A program made the position numbers and the translations under genes. The notes beneath the pieces are model-generated. The model was given only the letters and a program-made list of their open reading frames with translations. It searched no databases and had not been told where the DNA came from. This document shows positions 25,073 through 33,761 of a stretch of 36,427 nt of DNA, piece by piece. Within the stretch, counting starts at the first letter, position 1, and each line of letters begins with the position of its first letter. This DNA is from an uncultured Candidatus Actinomarina sp. Its GTDB lineage: Bacteria; Actinomycetota; Acidimicrobiia; Actinomarinales; Actinomarinaceae. The stretch covers positions 1-36,427 of the forward strand of contig CACHJT010000005.1 in NCBI GenBank assembly GCA_902580215.1, read 5' to 3'.

Positions 25073-27195
25073 GTAGTACCATCTGCTTGAAAATAATTCG
25101 GAAATAATAATTTTGCTTCTTCAAATACTTTATTCGAAGAATTTAAACTATTGATATCATCATAAATTTCTTTGGATTGAATAAGTAGACCATAATCAAA
25201 ACGTAAATCAGCAATTTTTAAATCAGACCTACCTGATTGGTTTTTACCAGTTACCTTTCCTTCACCGCGAATTTCTAAATCTATCTCTGATAATTTAAAT
25301 CCATCACTCATTGTTGATATAGCCTCTAATCTTTTCACACCTTCTTCGCTGATAGTGCTGAGAGATTTTTTATTCGTAATGTGAAAAATACACTCTGATT
25401 GTTTTTCACCTCTACCTACTCTTCCTCTGAGCTGGTGCAATTGATTAAGACCAAATCTTTCTGCACTTTCAATAATCATAAGAGAGGCGTTTGGAATGTC
25501 TATACCCACCTCTATTACTACAGTAGAGACAAGTATGTCTATAGAGCCCTCCTGCATTGATCGCATTATATTTTCTTTTTCCTCATAGGGCATCTTTCCA
25601 TGTAAAAGAACGACATTACAATCTGTAAATTTTTTAGAATATTCCAAAAAAACTTTTTCTGCTGCCTGTATATCAGAAGACTCACTCTCTTCTATGTAGG
25701 GACAGACTACAAATATTTGCGAATCAGCATCTAAATGTTTAGAACACTTTTCAAAAACTTTCTCATTGTCTTTTTTTAAACCACTATATAAATGTGAAAT
25801 AATTGGCTTTCTGCCTGGAGGTAATTCATTAATTGAGGATATCTCTAAGTCACCATATATAGATAGAGCAGTGGTTCTTGGTATTGGCGTTGCAGTCATA
25901 ACAAGTTGGTCGGGAGTTATTTCTGAATCTGAAATTAATTTTTTTCTTTGGTCAACACCAAATCTCTGTTGCTCGTCAATAATTACGAGTCCTAAATTAC
26001 TAAAAAATACTTTGTCTTGAATTAAGGCATGAGTACCTATATATAAGCCAGGCTTACCATCAGATATATTATTCATTACTTCGCTTCTATCTTTGACAGA
26101 GGAAGTAAGAAAATTAATCTCTACATCTGAATTTTTTAAAAATTCATTTAATGAATTTAAATGTTGTTCAGCCAATACTTCAGTTGGAGCCATTAGTGCC
26201 ACTTGGTAACCTGAATTTATTACAGCATATATAGAAATTGCAGCCACAACTGTCTTTCCTGAGCCAACATCGCCTTGAAGAAGTCTTTTCATGGGATAAT
26301 CATTTTTTAAATCTTCTAGAATCTCTTTATAGGCTTTTGTTTGAGATTCTGTGAGTTGAAATGGTAAGTCTGCAACAAAAGTGTCTATTAATGAATTTTC
26401 AAAAATATATTTTGGCCCTTTGTTTTTATTTTTAAATTCAGATTTTAAATTTTCAAATATAGAGCGTAAGTAAATAAATTCATCAAGAGCAAGCCTTTCT
26501 CTTGCTTTTTGGAATTCTTCAATGGTTTTAGGGAAATGAATTGATTTAAAACTTTCAGTTCTAGAAAAAATTGAATTTCTATCTACAACCTCACTACTAA
26601 GCATGTCTTCAATTCCAGGTTCAAACTCTTCTTTAGGTGTATCAATAATTGACAATGCGTCTTTTATTGCTTTTCTTATTACACCACTAGATACACCATC
26701 AACTTTTGGATATATAGGAATTAAAGATCCCGTCTCGCTCAGTTCATCTATATCAGCAAATTTTTCAATTGTGGGATTTTTAAATTCTATTGATCCAGTT
26801 TTTTTAATTTCAGGCTTTCCAGAAAGAGCAACATCTTCACCCTCTTTAAATCTGGATTCTATATATTGTGGTCCAAACCATTTTGCTTTTACTAAGCCTG
26901 TGCTGTCTTTTATTGAAAGCGTTGTTATCCTTAATCTTGATTTAGTTGTAAAGACTGAAACATTACTGATCGTACCAATCATTGTTACTTCTTTTTCAAT
27001 ATCTGATTGATCAATTTGATTTATTGTTTTTATTTTTGATCTATCAATGTGTTTTCTTGGATAAAATCTAATTAAATCTGTAATGGATGATAAATTACTC
27101 TTTTTAAGATTTGAATATCTTTTCTCACCAAATCCTTTTAAAGAATCTAACTTTATATTATCTAAGTAACTTAAACTTCTTTCAACCACAATCAA
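25069..27195 (-). CDS. recG: ATP-dependent DNA helicase RecG
   Basis: Branch-migration helicase that remodels stalled forks and Holliday junctions. An N-terminal wedge/OB domain (about 60-150) is followed by two RecA-like lobes: Walker A GDVGSGKT at 308-315, DEQQRFG (407-413; most RecG have DEQH), TATPIPRT, and the C-terminal LRGRVGRGEKQSECIF. 708 aa, normal. The start is a TTG at 27195, because no in-frame ATG precedes it and AGG lies about 9 nt upstream; a GTG at 27189 is possible. First gene of the long minus-strand cluster. Confidence 0.96.
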   Translation of the reverse strand: MIVVERSLSYLDNIKLDSLKGFGEKRYSNLKKSNLSSITDLIRFYPRKHIDRSKIKTINQIDQSDIEKEVTMIGTISNVSVFTTKSRLRITTLSIKDSTGLVKAKWFGPQYIESRFKEGEDVALSGKPEIKKTGSIEFKNPTIEKFADIDELSETGSLIPIYPKVDGVSSGVIRKAIKDALSIIDTPKEEFEPGIEDMLSSEVVDRNSIFSRTESFKSIHFPKTIEEFQKARERLALDEFIYLRSIFENLKSEFKNKNKGPKYIFENSLIDTFVADLPFQLTESQTKAYKEILEDLKNDYPMKRLLQGDVGSGKTVVAAISIYAVINSGYQVALMAPTEVLAEQHLNSLNEFLKNSDVEINFLTSSVKDRSEVMNNISDGKPGLYIGTHALIQDKVFFSNLGLVIIDEQQRFGVDQRKKLISDSEITPDQLVMTATPIPRTTALSIYGDLEISSINELPPGRKPIISHLYSGLKKDNEKVFEKCSKHLDADSQIFVVCPYIEESESSDIQAAEKVFLEYSKKFTDCNVVLLHGKMPYEEKENIMRSMQEGSIDILVSTVVIEVGIDIPNASLMIIESAERFGLNQLHQLRGRVGRGEKQSECIFHITNKKSLSTISEEGVKRLEAISTMSDGFKLSEIDLEIRGEGKVTGKNQSGRSDLKIADLRFDYGLLIQSKEIYDDINSLNSSNKVFEEAKLLFPNYFQADGTT

Positions 27196-27280
27196 ACATT
27201 ACCTAAAAAGTTTTAAAATGAAAGTACCTACAAATTAATAAATTAGTTATAGTTATAAATGTAATTTAGAGGAAAATATT

Positions 27281-27517
27281 ATGTCAAATAGATGTCAAGT
27301 AACTGGAAGAGAGCCAAGATCAGGTAAACATGTATCTTTTTCTCATAAAAGAAACAATCGATGGTTCAAACCAAATATTCAAACTAAAAAATACTGGCTT
27401 GAAAGTGAAAATCGGTGGGTAAAGCTTAAAGTTAGTACAAAAGGCAATAAAGTAATAGACAAGCGCGGAATTGAATCTGTTGTTAAAGAAATAAGAAGTA
27501 GAGGCGAAAAAGTCTAA
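27281..27517 (+). CDS. rpmB: 50S ribosomal protein L28
   Basis: Large-subunit ribosomal protein, 78 aa. MSNRCQVTGREPRSGKHVSFSH is the family start, and WVKLKVSTKGNKVIDKRGI follows. AGAGGA lies 8 nt before the ATG, and AT-rich TATA-like sequence is just upstream in the 85-nt gap to recG. Divergence from recG is common in actinobacteria. It shares one base with the next start (TAATG). Confidence 0.96.
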   Translation: MSNRCQVTGREPRSGKHVSFSHKRNNRWFKPNIQTKKYWLESENRWVKLKVSTKGNKVIDKRGIESVVKEIRSRGEKV

Positions 27518-27732
27518 TGGCTCAGGGTGTTGTAAAATCCTATGACCCAAATACAGGTAATGGAATTATCTTACTAGACACAGACAAATCAGAAGTCTTT
27601 CTTGCACCCGGATCCTTAAAGGGATCTATTTTTAGAACTCTAAGGCAGGGGCAAAGAGTAAATTTCGATATAGAAAATAGAGAAGAAGTTTTAACTGTTG
27701 TGAATATACGAATCGGACAAGATAAATACTAA
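27517..27732 (+). CDS. Divergent cold-shock-domain protein (71 aa)
   Basis: Single OB-fold cold-shock-like domain. GVVKSYDPNTGNGIILLD corresponds to the CspA segment G-VKWFN..KGFGFI, but the aromatic RNP1 residues are missing, so single-strand nucleic-acid binding may be weakened. VFLAPGSLKGSIFRTLRQGQ and VNFDIE match the later strands. Locked to rpmB by a 1-nt overlap and followed directly by the photolyase-like gene. Exact role unknown; an RNA chaperone-like or regulatory role is a guess. Confidence 0.7.
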   Translation: MAQGVVKSYDPNTGNGIILLDTDKSEVFLAPGSLKGSIFRTLRQGQRVNFDIENREEVLTVVNIRIGQDKY

Positions 27733-27741
27733 TTGCATTTA

Positions 27742-28941
27742 ATGTCTTTAATAGATTTACAACTTGATAATGAAGAAATAATACAAAAACATTTTAGTGA
27801 CCTTTGTTGTGATGATTTCACTTATCCATTTTTGTCTGGTGGGCAGTCAAATGCAGATAATGCATTAAATCAATTAAACATTGATAAATATGCTACAAAA
27901 AGAAACAATGTTTACCCAAAAGATTCAAGAGGTTCATCTTATTTATCCCCTTATATACGACATGGTTTACTTAGTCTTTCTGATGTATGGAAAGCAGTTG
28001 AAAAATTTGAATACAAAGATAGAACTAAATTCCAAGATGAGTTGCTCTGGCAAGAGTTTTCAAGACATTTATATGCAATAGTTGGTAAAAAATCAAGAAA
28101 ATATCTAAATTACAAAATAGAAAAACCTCAATCGAATGCAAATATTTATAAAAATATGAATTGTGTATCTACTATCGAAGAAGAACTGGAAAAAACAGGT
28201 TATATGGTTAACCAAACAAGAATGTGGTATGCATCTCATAATTCTTTAAGGGTGGGGAACGACTGGAATCAATATGAAGACTATATGTTTCAACATTTAT
28301 TAGATGGGTCTCGTTTTGCAAACAGGTTAGGATGGCATTGGGTCATGGGATCACAAACAGGAAAGCCTTATGGGTTTTCCAAATTCCAAGTTGAAAAAAG
28401 GGCACCACAGTTATGTAATAATTGTGAATTAAAATATGACTGTCCTATTCAAGAATGGCCACAAACAAATATTTCTAAAAAATTAAGTAATGATTTTAAA
28501 GTAGATGAAGAAAAAGTTTTCGGTCCAAAAAACATAAGAGAAAATAACAGTACTAAACCATCCTTTATATGGATTACAGGTGAATCTATCGGAGACAATG
28601 ATCCAGCAATGAGTCATTATCACGAACTACCAGTAATTTTTATATTTGATATAGAGCTGTTAAGTAAATTGCAATTATCTACAAAGAGAATTAATTTTTT
28701 ACTTGATTGCCTTAAAGAAATTAATAACAAAAGGGAGCTCCAAGTACATATAACCAATCCAGATGAATATTTACGAAATAAAAATTTTGCATCTACATTT
28801 GCACCAGTACCAAAATACAAAAAAATTACAGAAAGAAATATTCCATCTGTAGAATTCCCGGCATTACGACTTGCAGATCCCATTAATTTTTACCCTACAA
28901 GTTTCAGTTCATGGAGAAAAAAGATAAAGTTAAACATATGA
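27742..28941 (+). CDS. Photolyase/cryptochrome-like protein with apparently permuted domain order
   Basis: About 399 aa from the ATG at 27742 (a TTG at 27733 also possible; numbers below count from the TTG). Residues 35-225 match the helical FAD-binding domain of photolyases: SSYLSPYIRHGLLS (68-81), ELLWQEFSRHLYA (103-115), TGYMVNQTRMWYASH (155-169) and FANRLGWHWVMGSQTG (195-210). Three cysteines follow (C228, C231, C237). Residues 277-396 then resemble the alpha/beta antenna domain that normally comes first: SFIWITGESIGDNDPAM (compare WFRxDLRLxDNPAL), VIFIFDIELL, RINFLLDCLKEI and a terminal FSSWRKK. FAD-binding and light-driven DNA repair or signalling is plausible. Followed by a Ddn-family gene with a 4-nt overlap. 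Confidence 0.78.
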   Translation: MSLIDLQLDNEEIIQKHFSDLCCDDFTYPFLSGGQSNADNALNQLNIDKYATKRNNVYPKDSRGSSYLSPYIRHGLLSLSDVWKAVEKFEYKDRTKFQDELLWQEFSRHLYAIVGKKSRKYLNYKIEKPQSNANIYKNMNCVSTIEEELEKTGYMVNQTRMWYASHNSLRVGNDWNQYEDYMFQHLLDGSRFANRLGWHWVMGSQTGKPYGFSKFQVEKRAPQLCNNCELKYDCPIQEWPQTNISKKLSNDFKVDEEKVFGPKNIRENNSTKPSFIWITGESIGDNDPAMSHYHELPVIFIFDIELLSKLQLSTKRINFLLDCLKEINNKRELQVHITNPDEYLRNKNFASTFAPVPKYKKITERNIPSVEFPALRLADPINFYPTSFSSWRKKIKLNI

Positions 28942-29360
28942 GAAGATATTTAATTTTTACATTCTTGTTTTTTCACAATTATATTTATATTTATTCAAAT
29001 GGCAGAATAGGAAAATTTCTACAGGGAAGGCCGTGTTTAATTCTTTTCTCAACTGGTGCCAAGACTAATTTGTTAAGAAAAAATGTTCTTGTGTTCATGA
29101 AAGAAGGTAATGAGATTTGTCTAGTAGCATCTAAAGGTGGAAGTCCTACTAATCCAGGCTGGTATCATAATTTAAAAGCTAACCCTAAATGTGAAATTCA
29201 AATTGGAAGAAAGAAATACACTGCAGTCGCAAAAGAAGTATTTGATGAAGAGCGTGAAGACTGGTGGTTAAAAATGGATTACATGAATAATGGTGGATAT
29301 TCCAATTACCAACAAAGAACAAAACGTAAAATACCTGTATTAATTTTAAATTTGTCTTAG
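28938..29360 (+). CDS. Deazaflavin (F420)-dependent nitroreductase/quinone reductase family (Ddn-like)
   Basis: Split-barrel protein of the F420H2-dependent Ddn/FDOR family (PF04075). From the ATG at 28938, which overlaps the previous stop as ATGA, it has 140 aa. GRPCLILFSTGAKTN corresponds to the G-RPVLLLTTTGRKSG segment, and ASKGGSPTNPGWYHNLKANP at 64-83 is the diagnostic cofactor-side motif, with a C-terminal YSNYQQRTKRKIPVLIL. An ATG at 28911 would overlap the upstream gene by 31 nt. Cofactor supply is consistent with cofG/cofH in this window. The substrate is unknown. Confidence 0.9.
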   Translation: MRRYLIFTFLFFHNYIYIYSNGRIGKFLQGRPCLILFSTGAKTNLLRKNVLVFMKEGNEICLVASKGGSPTNPGWYHNLKANPKCEIQIGRKKYTAVAKEVFDEEREDWWLKMDYMNNGGYSNYQQRTKRKIPVLILNLS

Positions 29361-29413
29361 TCTATTTTTGCGCCTAAGTCAGTTTTGTAATTTATTTTGA
29401 ATTTCATCAATGT

Positions 29414-30049
29414 TTAAAGGCTATTAAAAACTGTTTCTATGACATCTATAGATAAATTATCAACGATTAAGTCAGCTTTATTTAATTCATCTTTTGAAAA
29501 TATACCTCTATCAATTGCAACTACAAAAGAACCCGATCCCTTTCCAGATGAAATGCCAGGAGGACTGTCTTCAATAACTATATTCTTAGTAGTTTGAAGT
29601 TCGCTGATCGCTTTATTATATATATCCGGATATGGTTTATTTCTTTCAACTTGATCACCACCAATAACATATGAGAAATAATCAAAAATATTTGCTTTTA
29701 TTAATTTATTTTTTAATAACTCATAAGGGCTTGCAGAGACACATGCTGACGTCCATCCCCTGTTGTTTGTCTCTTCAAGTAATATTTTTGCATCTTTAAA
29801 CAGTAGTTTTTCGTTCAATGTCCCTTCTATAATTTTTCCAAGAGATGCCATAGTTTTCTCAAAATTTTCTAGATCAACATTTTTTGCATAAAAGCTGTGA
29901 ACTAATCTATCGTCAATACCCACCCATTGTCTAGTTTCCTCTTCAGATATCTCAAGTCCAAATTCACTTAGATGTTCTTTCCACGCTAAACCATATGATG
30001 TTTCGGTATCCATTAAAGTGCCATCACAGTCCCAATAAATACCATTCAT
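29414..30049 (-). CDS. HAD-superfamily hydrolase, beta-phosphoglucomutase-like
   Basis: Phosphatase or phosphomutase of the HAD subfamily IA. Motif I is YWDCDGTLMDTE (D7, D9), motif II SASPYELL, motif III K154-type NKPYPDIYNKA, and motif IV VIEDSPPGI. A helical cap lies at about 15-85. 211 aa. It ends the ddl-containing minus-strand operon, 6 nt after ddl. The substrate cannot be told from sequence; small sugar phosphates are typical. Confidence 0.88.
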   Translation of the reverse strand: MNGIYWDCDGTLMDTETSYGLAWKEHLSEFGLEISEEETRQWVGIDDRLVHSFYAKNVDLENFEKTMASLGKIIEGTLNEKLLFKDAKILLEETNNRGWTSACVSASPYELLKNKLIKANIFDYFSYVIGGDQVERNKPYPDIYNKAISELQTTKNIVIEDSPPGISSGKGSGSFVVAIDRGIFSKDELNKADLIVDNLSIDVIETVFNSL

Positions 30050-30055
30050 AAATTT

Positions 30056-31138
30056 TTAACCTAATTTGCTTTGTATGTCTTTAGCGCTTTTTAAAGCTAT
30101 TCCGTCTGATCCCTCTGTGCTCCAATGGGTAACACTATTTTTAGCCTCTTCTATCATGTCATTTAAAAGTTCGAACTTACTTTTACCAATATTTTGCCAA
30201 AGATATAATGCATGGCTTCCAGGAATTGTATTAACTTCATTTAAATATAAATTTTCATTGTGAAGTAAAAAATCTACTCTTGATATTCCTCTTATTTCAA
30301 TTTGTTCAACGAACAATGTAAGTATTTTTTTAATTTGAGATTCAATTTCTGTACTAATAGTTGCAGGTAATTCTCTTTTTGATCCTTCTAATCCTCCATT
30401 ATCAAGATATTTATCGTTGTATGAAAACAATTCAAAACTACTTGTCCTAATTGGTTTTTCAATTTCTGAGAAATCTAAGTTTGGGTATGTCCTGATTCCA
30501 ATAAGAAGATCGTTAGAGTTTTCAAGGAATTTTTCTACTGTTGCTCCTTGACTGTAAATTTTTGAATTTCTAGAGAGTTTTAAAGCTGTTTCGTAGTCTT
30601 CAACAACCTCTACTCCGATAGAGGATCCTCCAAATCTAGGTTTTAAAATATAAGGTCCAGAAAAATTTGGTTTAGTATTTTTGCTAACTAAGTGTTTATC
30701 TAAAACAGGTATTCCAATTTCTTTCATTAATGTAAAGAAAACGTACTTATCCATACCTATCTGTGAAGTAGTCAATGAGGGACCTGTATAGTTAATATTT
30801 AGTAAACTTAACAAACTTTGAAGTGTTCCATCTTCCCCTGGTCCTCCATGACAAGCATTAACTGCTACTTCAAATGAAATTTTTTTCTTTTTTAAATAAA
30901 ATCCTGACTCAGAATCATATTTTATCGTTAATTCTTTCTTGAAAATATCGTCATTATCAACAAAATCTATTGATTCTAAGGCATTATTAACCAAATACCA
31001 TTTATTGTCTTTTGACCAATAAATATTTTTAACATCATACTTATTAGATAAAATCCTGGAGGACTGTAGTCCGGTCAATATAGATATATCATGCTCGTCA
31101 GATGGACCACCAAATATTACGGCAATTGATTCTGTCAT
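30056..31138 (-). CDS. ddl: D-alanine--D-alanine ligase
   Basis: ATP-grasp ligase forming D-Ala-D-Ala for peptidoglycan. The start VIFGGPSDEHDISILTG carries the HE-type substrate motif, and YILKPRFGGSSIGVEVV and RVDFLLHNENLYLNEVNTIPG give the ATP/metal sites. The usual NTxPGFTxxSMYP end of the active site reads NTIPGSHALYLW, an uncommon variant. 360 aa. Only 3 nt separate it from the MurF-like gene, which uses its product. Confidence 0.93.
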   Translation of the reverse strand: MTESIAVIFGGPSDEHDISILTGLQSSRILSNKYDVKNIYWSKDNKWYLVNNALESIDFVDNDDIFKKELTIKYDSESGFYLKKKKISFEVAVNACHGGPGEDGTLQSLLSLLNINYTGPSLTTSQIGMDKYVFFTLMKEIGIPVLDKHLVSKNTKPNFSGPYILKPRFGGSSIGVEVVEDYETALKLSRNSKIYSQGATVEKFLENSNDLLIGIRTYPNLDFSEIEKPIRTSSFELFSYNDKYLDNGGLEGSKRELPATISTEIESQIKKILTLFVEQIEIRGISRVDFLLHNENLYLNEVNTIPGSHALYLWQNIGKSKFELLNDMIEEAKNSVTHWSTEGSDGIALKSAKDIQSKLG

Positions 31139-31141
31139 ATT

Positions 31142-32665
31142 TTAGGGATGATGATCTGGTAAATCGTTTTCAAATAATACAATATCATTTTCATTCACAA
31201 CAGAGTTTAGATAAGAAACAGCTAAATCTCTATTTTTAAAATATTTTACTGGAATATTATTTTCTTCAAATGCAAGCATTAAAGGTCCTTTATTAGTAAA
31301 ACCTACAATAAGAGCTTCGTCAATAATTTCACTTGCAAAATGTGCAAATTCATAATTATAACTAAACTGTTCAGAACCTAGCTCGACCATTCCAGGAGTT
31401 ATAAGATACTTTTTACCTTCCGTACTAAGATCCTCTAAAGTTTCAAGTGAAGAGATACAGGAGATAGGATTCGAATTAAAAGAATTATCGATAATTGTTT
31501 GTCCCATACTTCCTTGAAGAATAGTTTGTCGATGATCGGTTTTTTCTAACTCACCAAGATTATCGAGATAAGACTTAACATCAAGCTCAAGCGCAACCAT
31601 AACTCCAACTGACAAAGAAATAGACAACTGAAGGATTTTAGGACCTTCAACATTTCCAATAAATTCTCCTCCAATATAAACGCTATGTACATTATTTTTG
31701 TAATCCACAAAAACAGCTGCTCTCTCAGAAGTCGTTGAACAATCTATAACCATCTTTTGAGCTGTCCATAACCTTGCTTGATTTAATAAAAGTGAATCAT
31801 CACCATTGATAACTACAGAACCAGTCAAATCAACTATCTCAGACTTTGCATCGAGTATGTTCTCTAAAGTTTTCATTCTTTCAAGATGAACAGGTGCTAT
31901 GCCTGTTATAACTGATATGTGAGGTCTGACCCATGAACACATTTCTCTGATTTCTCCAAAACCATATGTGCCCATTTCAATGATTGAAATTTCATCATTA
32001 TTTTTTAGATTCTCATTGATTGCCTTTGCTATACCAAGTCGATTATTAAAACTTTCTGGTGTAGCAAATGTTTTATTTTTTTGAGAAAGGATCTGAGCTA
32101 ATATATTTTTAGTTGTAGTTTTTGAGTAAGACCCAGTAATAGCAATTATTGGGCCTTCAAAATTTTTTATTTTTTGTTCTGCATCAACAATAAATTTTTC
32201 AGATGTATTTTTTTCATAGTTCTTTGTAAATCTCAGAGCTTGGTCATAAATATAAAAAGAAAATAAATTAACAACTAATGCAAGAAAATAACCAAGGTCC
32301 ATAGATAATGACACAATAGAAATTAGAACTACAAAAATACAATAAATTATATTTAATCTTTTAAGTCTTTCGGTAATGTTTACTTTGCTAGTTCTGTGCT
32401 TAAAATCTAATCCAATTGGTGTCACTAGAGTTAATAATGATAATAGTAATGGTGGGTAAGGTGACCATAAACTTAATAAAGCCAGGATGATAGCAAGAAA
32501 AAAATAAAGATTATTAAAAGGGACTAACCTAACCCATCTAAAATAAAATTTTGTGACATATCCTGGAATATAGTGTTCTCTTTGAGCAACTCTACCCCAT
32601 CTTATTGAGTTCAAGCATGAGCTTAAAGTAAGAAAAACTAAAACTAATATGTAAACTAAATTCAT
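31142..32665 (-). CDS. murF: MurF-like ligase with N-terminal membrane domain
   Basis: Mur-ligase-family protein, most likely adding D-Ala-D-Ala to the UDP-MurNAc-tripeptide. Unlike soluble MurF (about 450 aa) it opens with about 160 residues containing five probable transmembrane helices (about 1-19, 52-68, 70-86, 104-121 and 123-140). The catalytic part starts near 168 with the P-loop GSYSKTTTK (178-186; the usual second Gly is Ser), ATPESFNNRLG, IIEMGTYGFGEI and the LDAKSEI lysine motif. Total 507 aa. Overlaps the hydrolase by 4 nt and precedes ddl by 3 nt. Cell-wall function rests on family and neighbour. Confidence 0.83.
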   Translation of the reverse strand: MNLVYILVLVFLTLSSCLNSIRWGRVAQREHYIPGYVTKFYFRWVRLVPFNNLYFFLAIILALLSLWSPYPPLLLSLLTLVTPIGLDFKHRTSKVNITERLKRLNIIYCIFVVLISIVSLSMDLGYFLALVVNLFSFYIYDQALRFTKNYEKNTSEKFIVDAEQKIKNFEGPIIAITGSYSKTTTKNILAQILSQKNKTFATPESFNNRLGIAKAINENLKNNDEISIIEMGTYGFGEIREMCSWVRPHISVITGIAPVHLERMKTLENILDAKSEIVDLTGSVVINGDDSLLLNQARLWTAQKMVIDCSTTSERAAVFVDYKNNVHSVYIGGEFIGNVEGPKILQLSISLSVGVMVALELDVKSYLDNLGELEKTDHRQTILQGSMGQTIIDNSFNSNPISCISSLETLEDLSTEGKKYLITPGMVELGSEQFSYNYEFAHFASEIIDEALIVGFTNKGPLMLAFEENNIPVKYFKNRDLAVSYLNSVVNENDIVLFENDLPDHHP

Positions 32666-33369
32666 CTTTTTATAATTTCTATAATTTTTTCTGCGCTACT
32701 TCTAAGCATATTGTGACCTTCGTCAGGAATTATCGTTAATTGAGAATCAGGGATTATCATGCTTGAGTCAATACCAACTTTTACAGGAACAACCAAATCT
32801 TCTTGTCCATAGATAAGTTCAACTTTTGAAGAGATTTGTGGAAGTATTTCTGATAAATCATCATTTACTGCCATAACTAATGTATCTTTTAAAACTTTAT
32901 TGGCATTTCTGTAATCTTCAGAACCATATTTATTTTTTAATTCATCAAGCCTTCGGTCACTAATAATATTTAATTTATTCATAAATTTATATAATTTAAA
33001 AATAGTAAAACCATTGTTCGGTTTAATTTTTCTGATAAGTGGTGATGCAATAATCACTATTTTTCTGTAATTTTGCATTTGTGAGAGGTGGGCTGCTATT
33101 CTTCCTCCAAAAGAATGCCCAACAATAACATCAACTGATTCTGGTATTAATTTAAAAAGGTACTCTGCATAGCTTTTTGGTGAAAAACTTTTTGTAAATG
33201 GTACAGACTTACCAAACCCTGGAATGTCGATAGTTATAAAATCAAAATGAGATTCAATCTTGTTAAAATCTTTACCACTTGTACCCCATCCATGTAAAAA
33301 ACACACTTTAGGATTATCAGAATTTACATTTGCAAATGTTAAGTCATCTTTCAATATTTTATATGCCAT
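32662..33369 (-). CDS. Alpha/beta-hydrolase fold protein
   Basis: Serine hydrolase of the alpha/beta fold, 235 aa. The oxyanion segment is CFLHGWGTSGKDF (23-35), the nucleophile elbow GHSFGG with S86, an acid in IYGQEDLVVPV and the catalytic His in PDEGHNML (H219). No signal peptide, so probably cytoplasmic. It sits between a small membrane protein (1-nt overlap) and murF (4-nt overlap), so it is co-expressed with cell-wall genes. Esterase, thioesterase and amidase activities are all possible. Confidence 0.87.
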   Translation of the reverse strand: MAYKILKDDLTFANVNSDNPKVCFLHGWGTSGKDFNKIESHFDFITIDIPGFGKSVPFTKSFSPKSYAEYLFKLIPESVDVIVGHSFGGRIAAHLSQMQNYRKIVIIASPLIRKIKPNNGFTIFKLYKFMNKLNIISDRRLDELKNKYGSEDYRNANKVLKDTLVMAVNDDLSEILPQISSKVELIYGQEDLVVPVKVGIDSSMIIPDSQLTIIPDEGHNMLRSSAEKIIEIIKR

Positions 33370-33737
33370 TAGTTAAGTCCAAGCCCTATTGTCTGTATTG
33401 ATCTGATTTCCATACCCATCAAAAAGAGTAATGCAAATGACCAATAAAGATGATAATTAACTTTCATTTCGTTTCTGTAAATGTAAAGAAATGTCAAAAT
33501 GAAAAGATTAACAATATTATAAAATAAGCTAAATGAGCCTATTTCATTGTTTTGTGTATAGTAAACAACCACTAAAACTTGCAAGAGTACAGAAGAACAA
33601 GAAAGCAAGATTAATTTGTTTGAAATTTTAAAAGAAAGTTCAAATTTAGAAAAATGAATAATTAAAAATATTAACCCAACAAAGCCACAAATAAAAAGAC
33701 TTATATATGAAGGTAATTCTAGAAAATAAAATTCCAT
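33369..33737 (-). CDS. Four-helix membrane protein, unknown function
   Basis: I do not recognise this 122-aa protein. It is strongly hydrophobic, with probable transmembrane segments at about 9-28, 42-59, 68-88 and 98-115, short polar loops and no catalytic-looking motif. It is the first gene of the run leading to the hydrolase, murF and ddl, and its stop shares a base with the hydrolase start (TAATG), so membrane-linked cell-envelope work is a reasonable guess. Divergent from the aminotransferase gene. Confidence 0.7.
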   Translation of the reverse strand: MEFYFLELPSYISLFICGFVGLIFLIIHFSKFELSFKISNKLILLSCSSVLLQVLVVVYYTQNNEIGSFSLFYNIVNLFILTFLYIYRNEMKVNYHLYWSFALLFLMGMEIRSIQTIGLGLN

Positions 33738-33761
33738 ATTTTTATTTTAGTAGTTACAAAA

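Noticed and set aside
29361-29413. Bidirectional terminator between the Ddn-family and HAD genes
   Set aside because: The 53-nt gap contains T-rich stretches but no stem I could pair convincingly.
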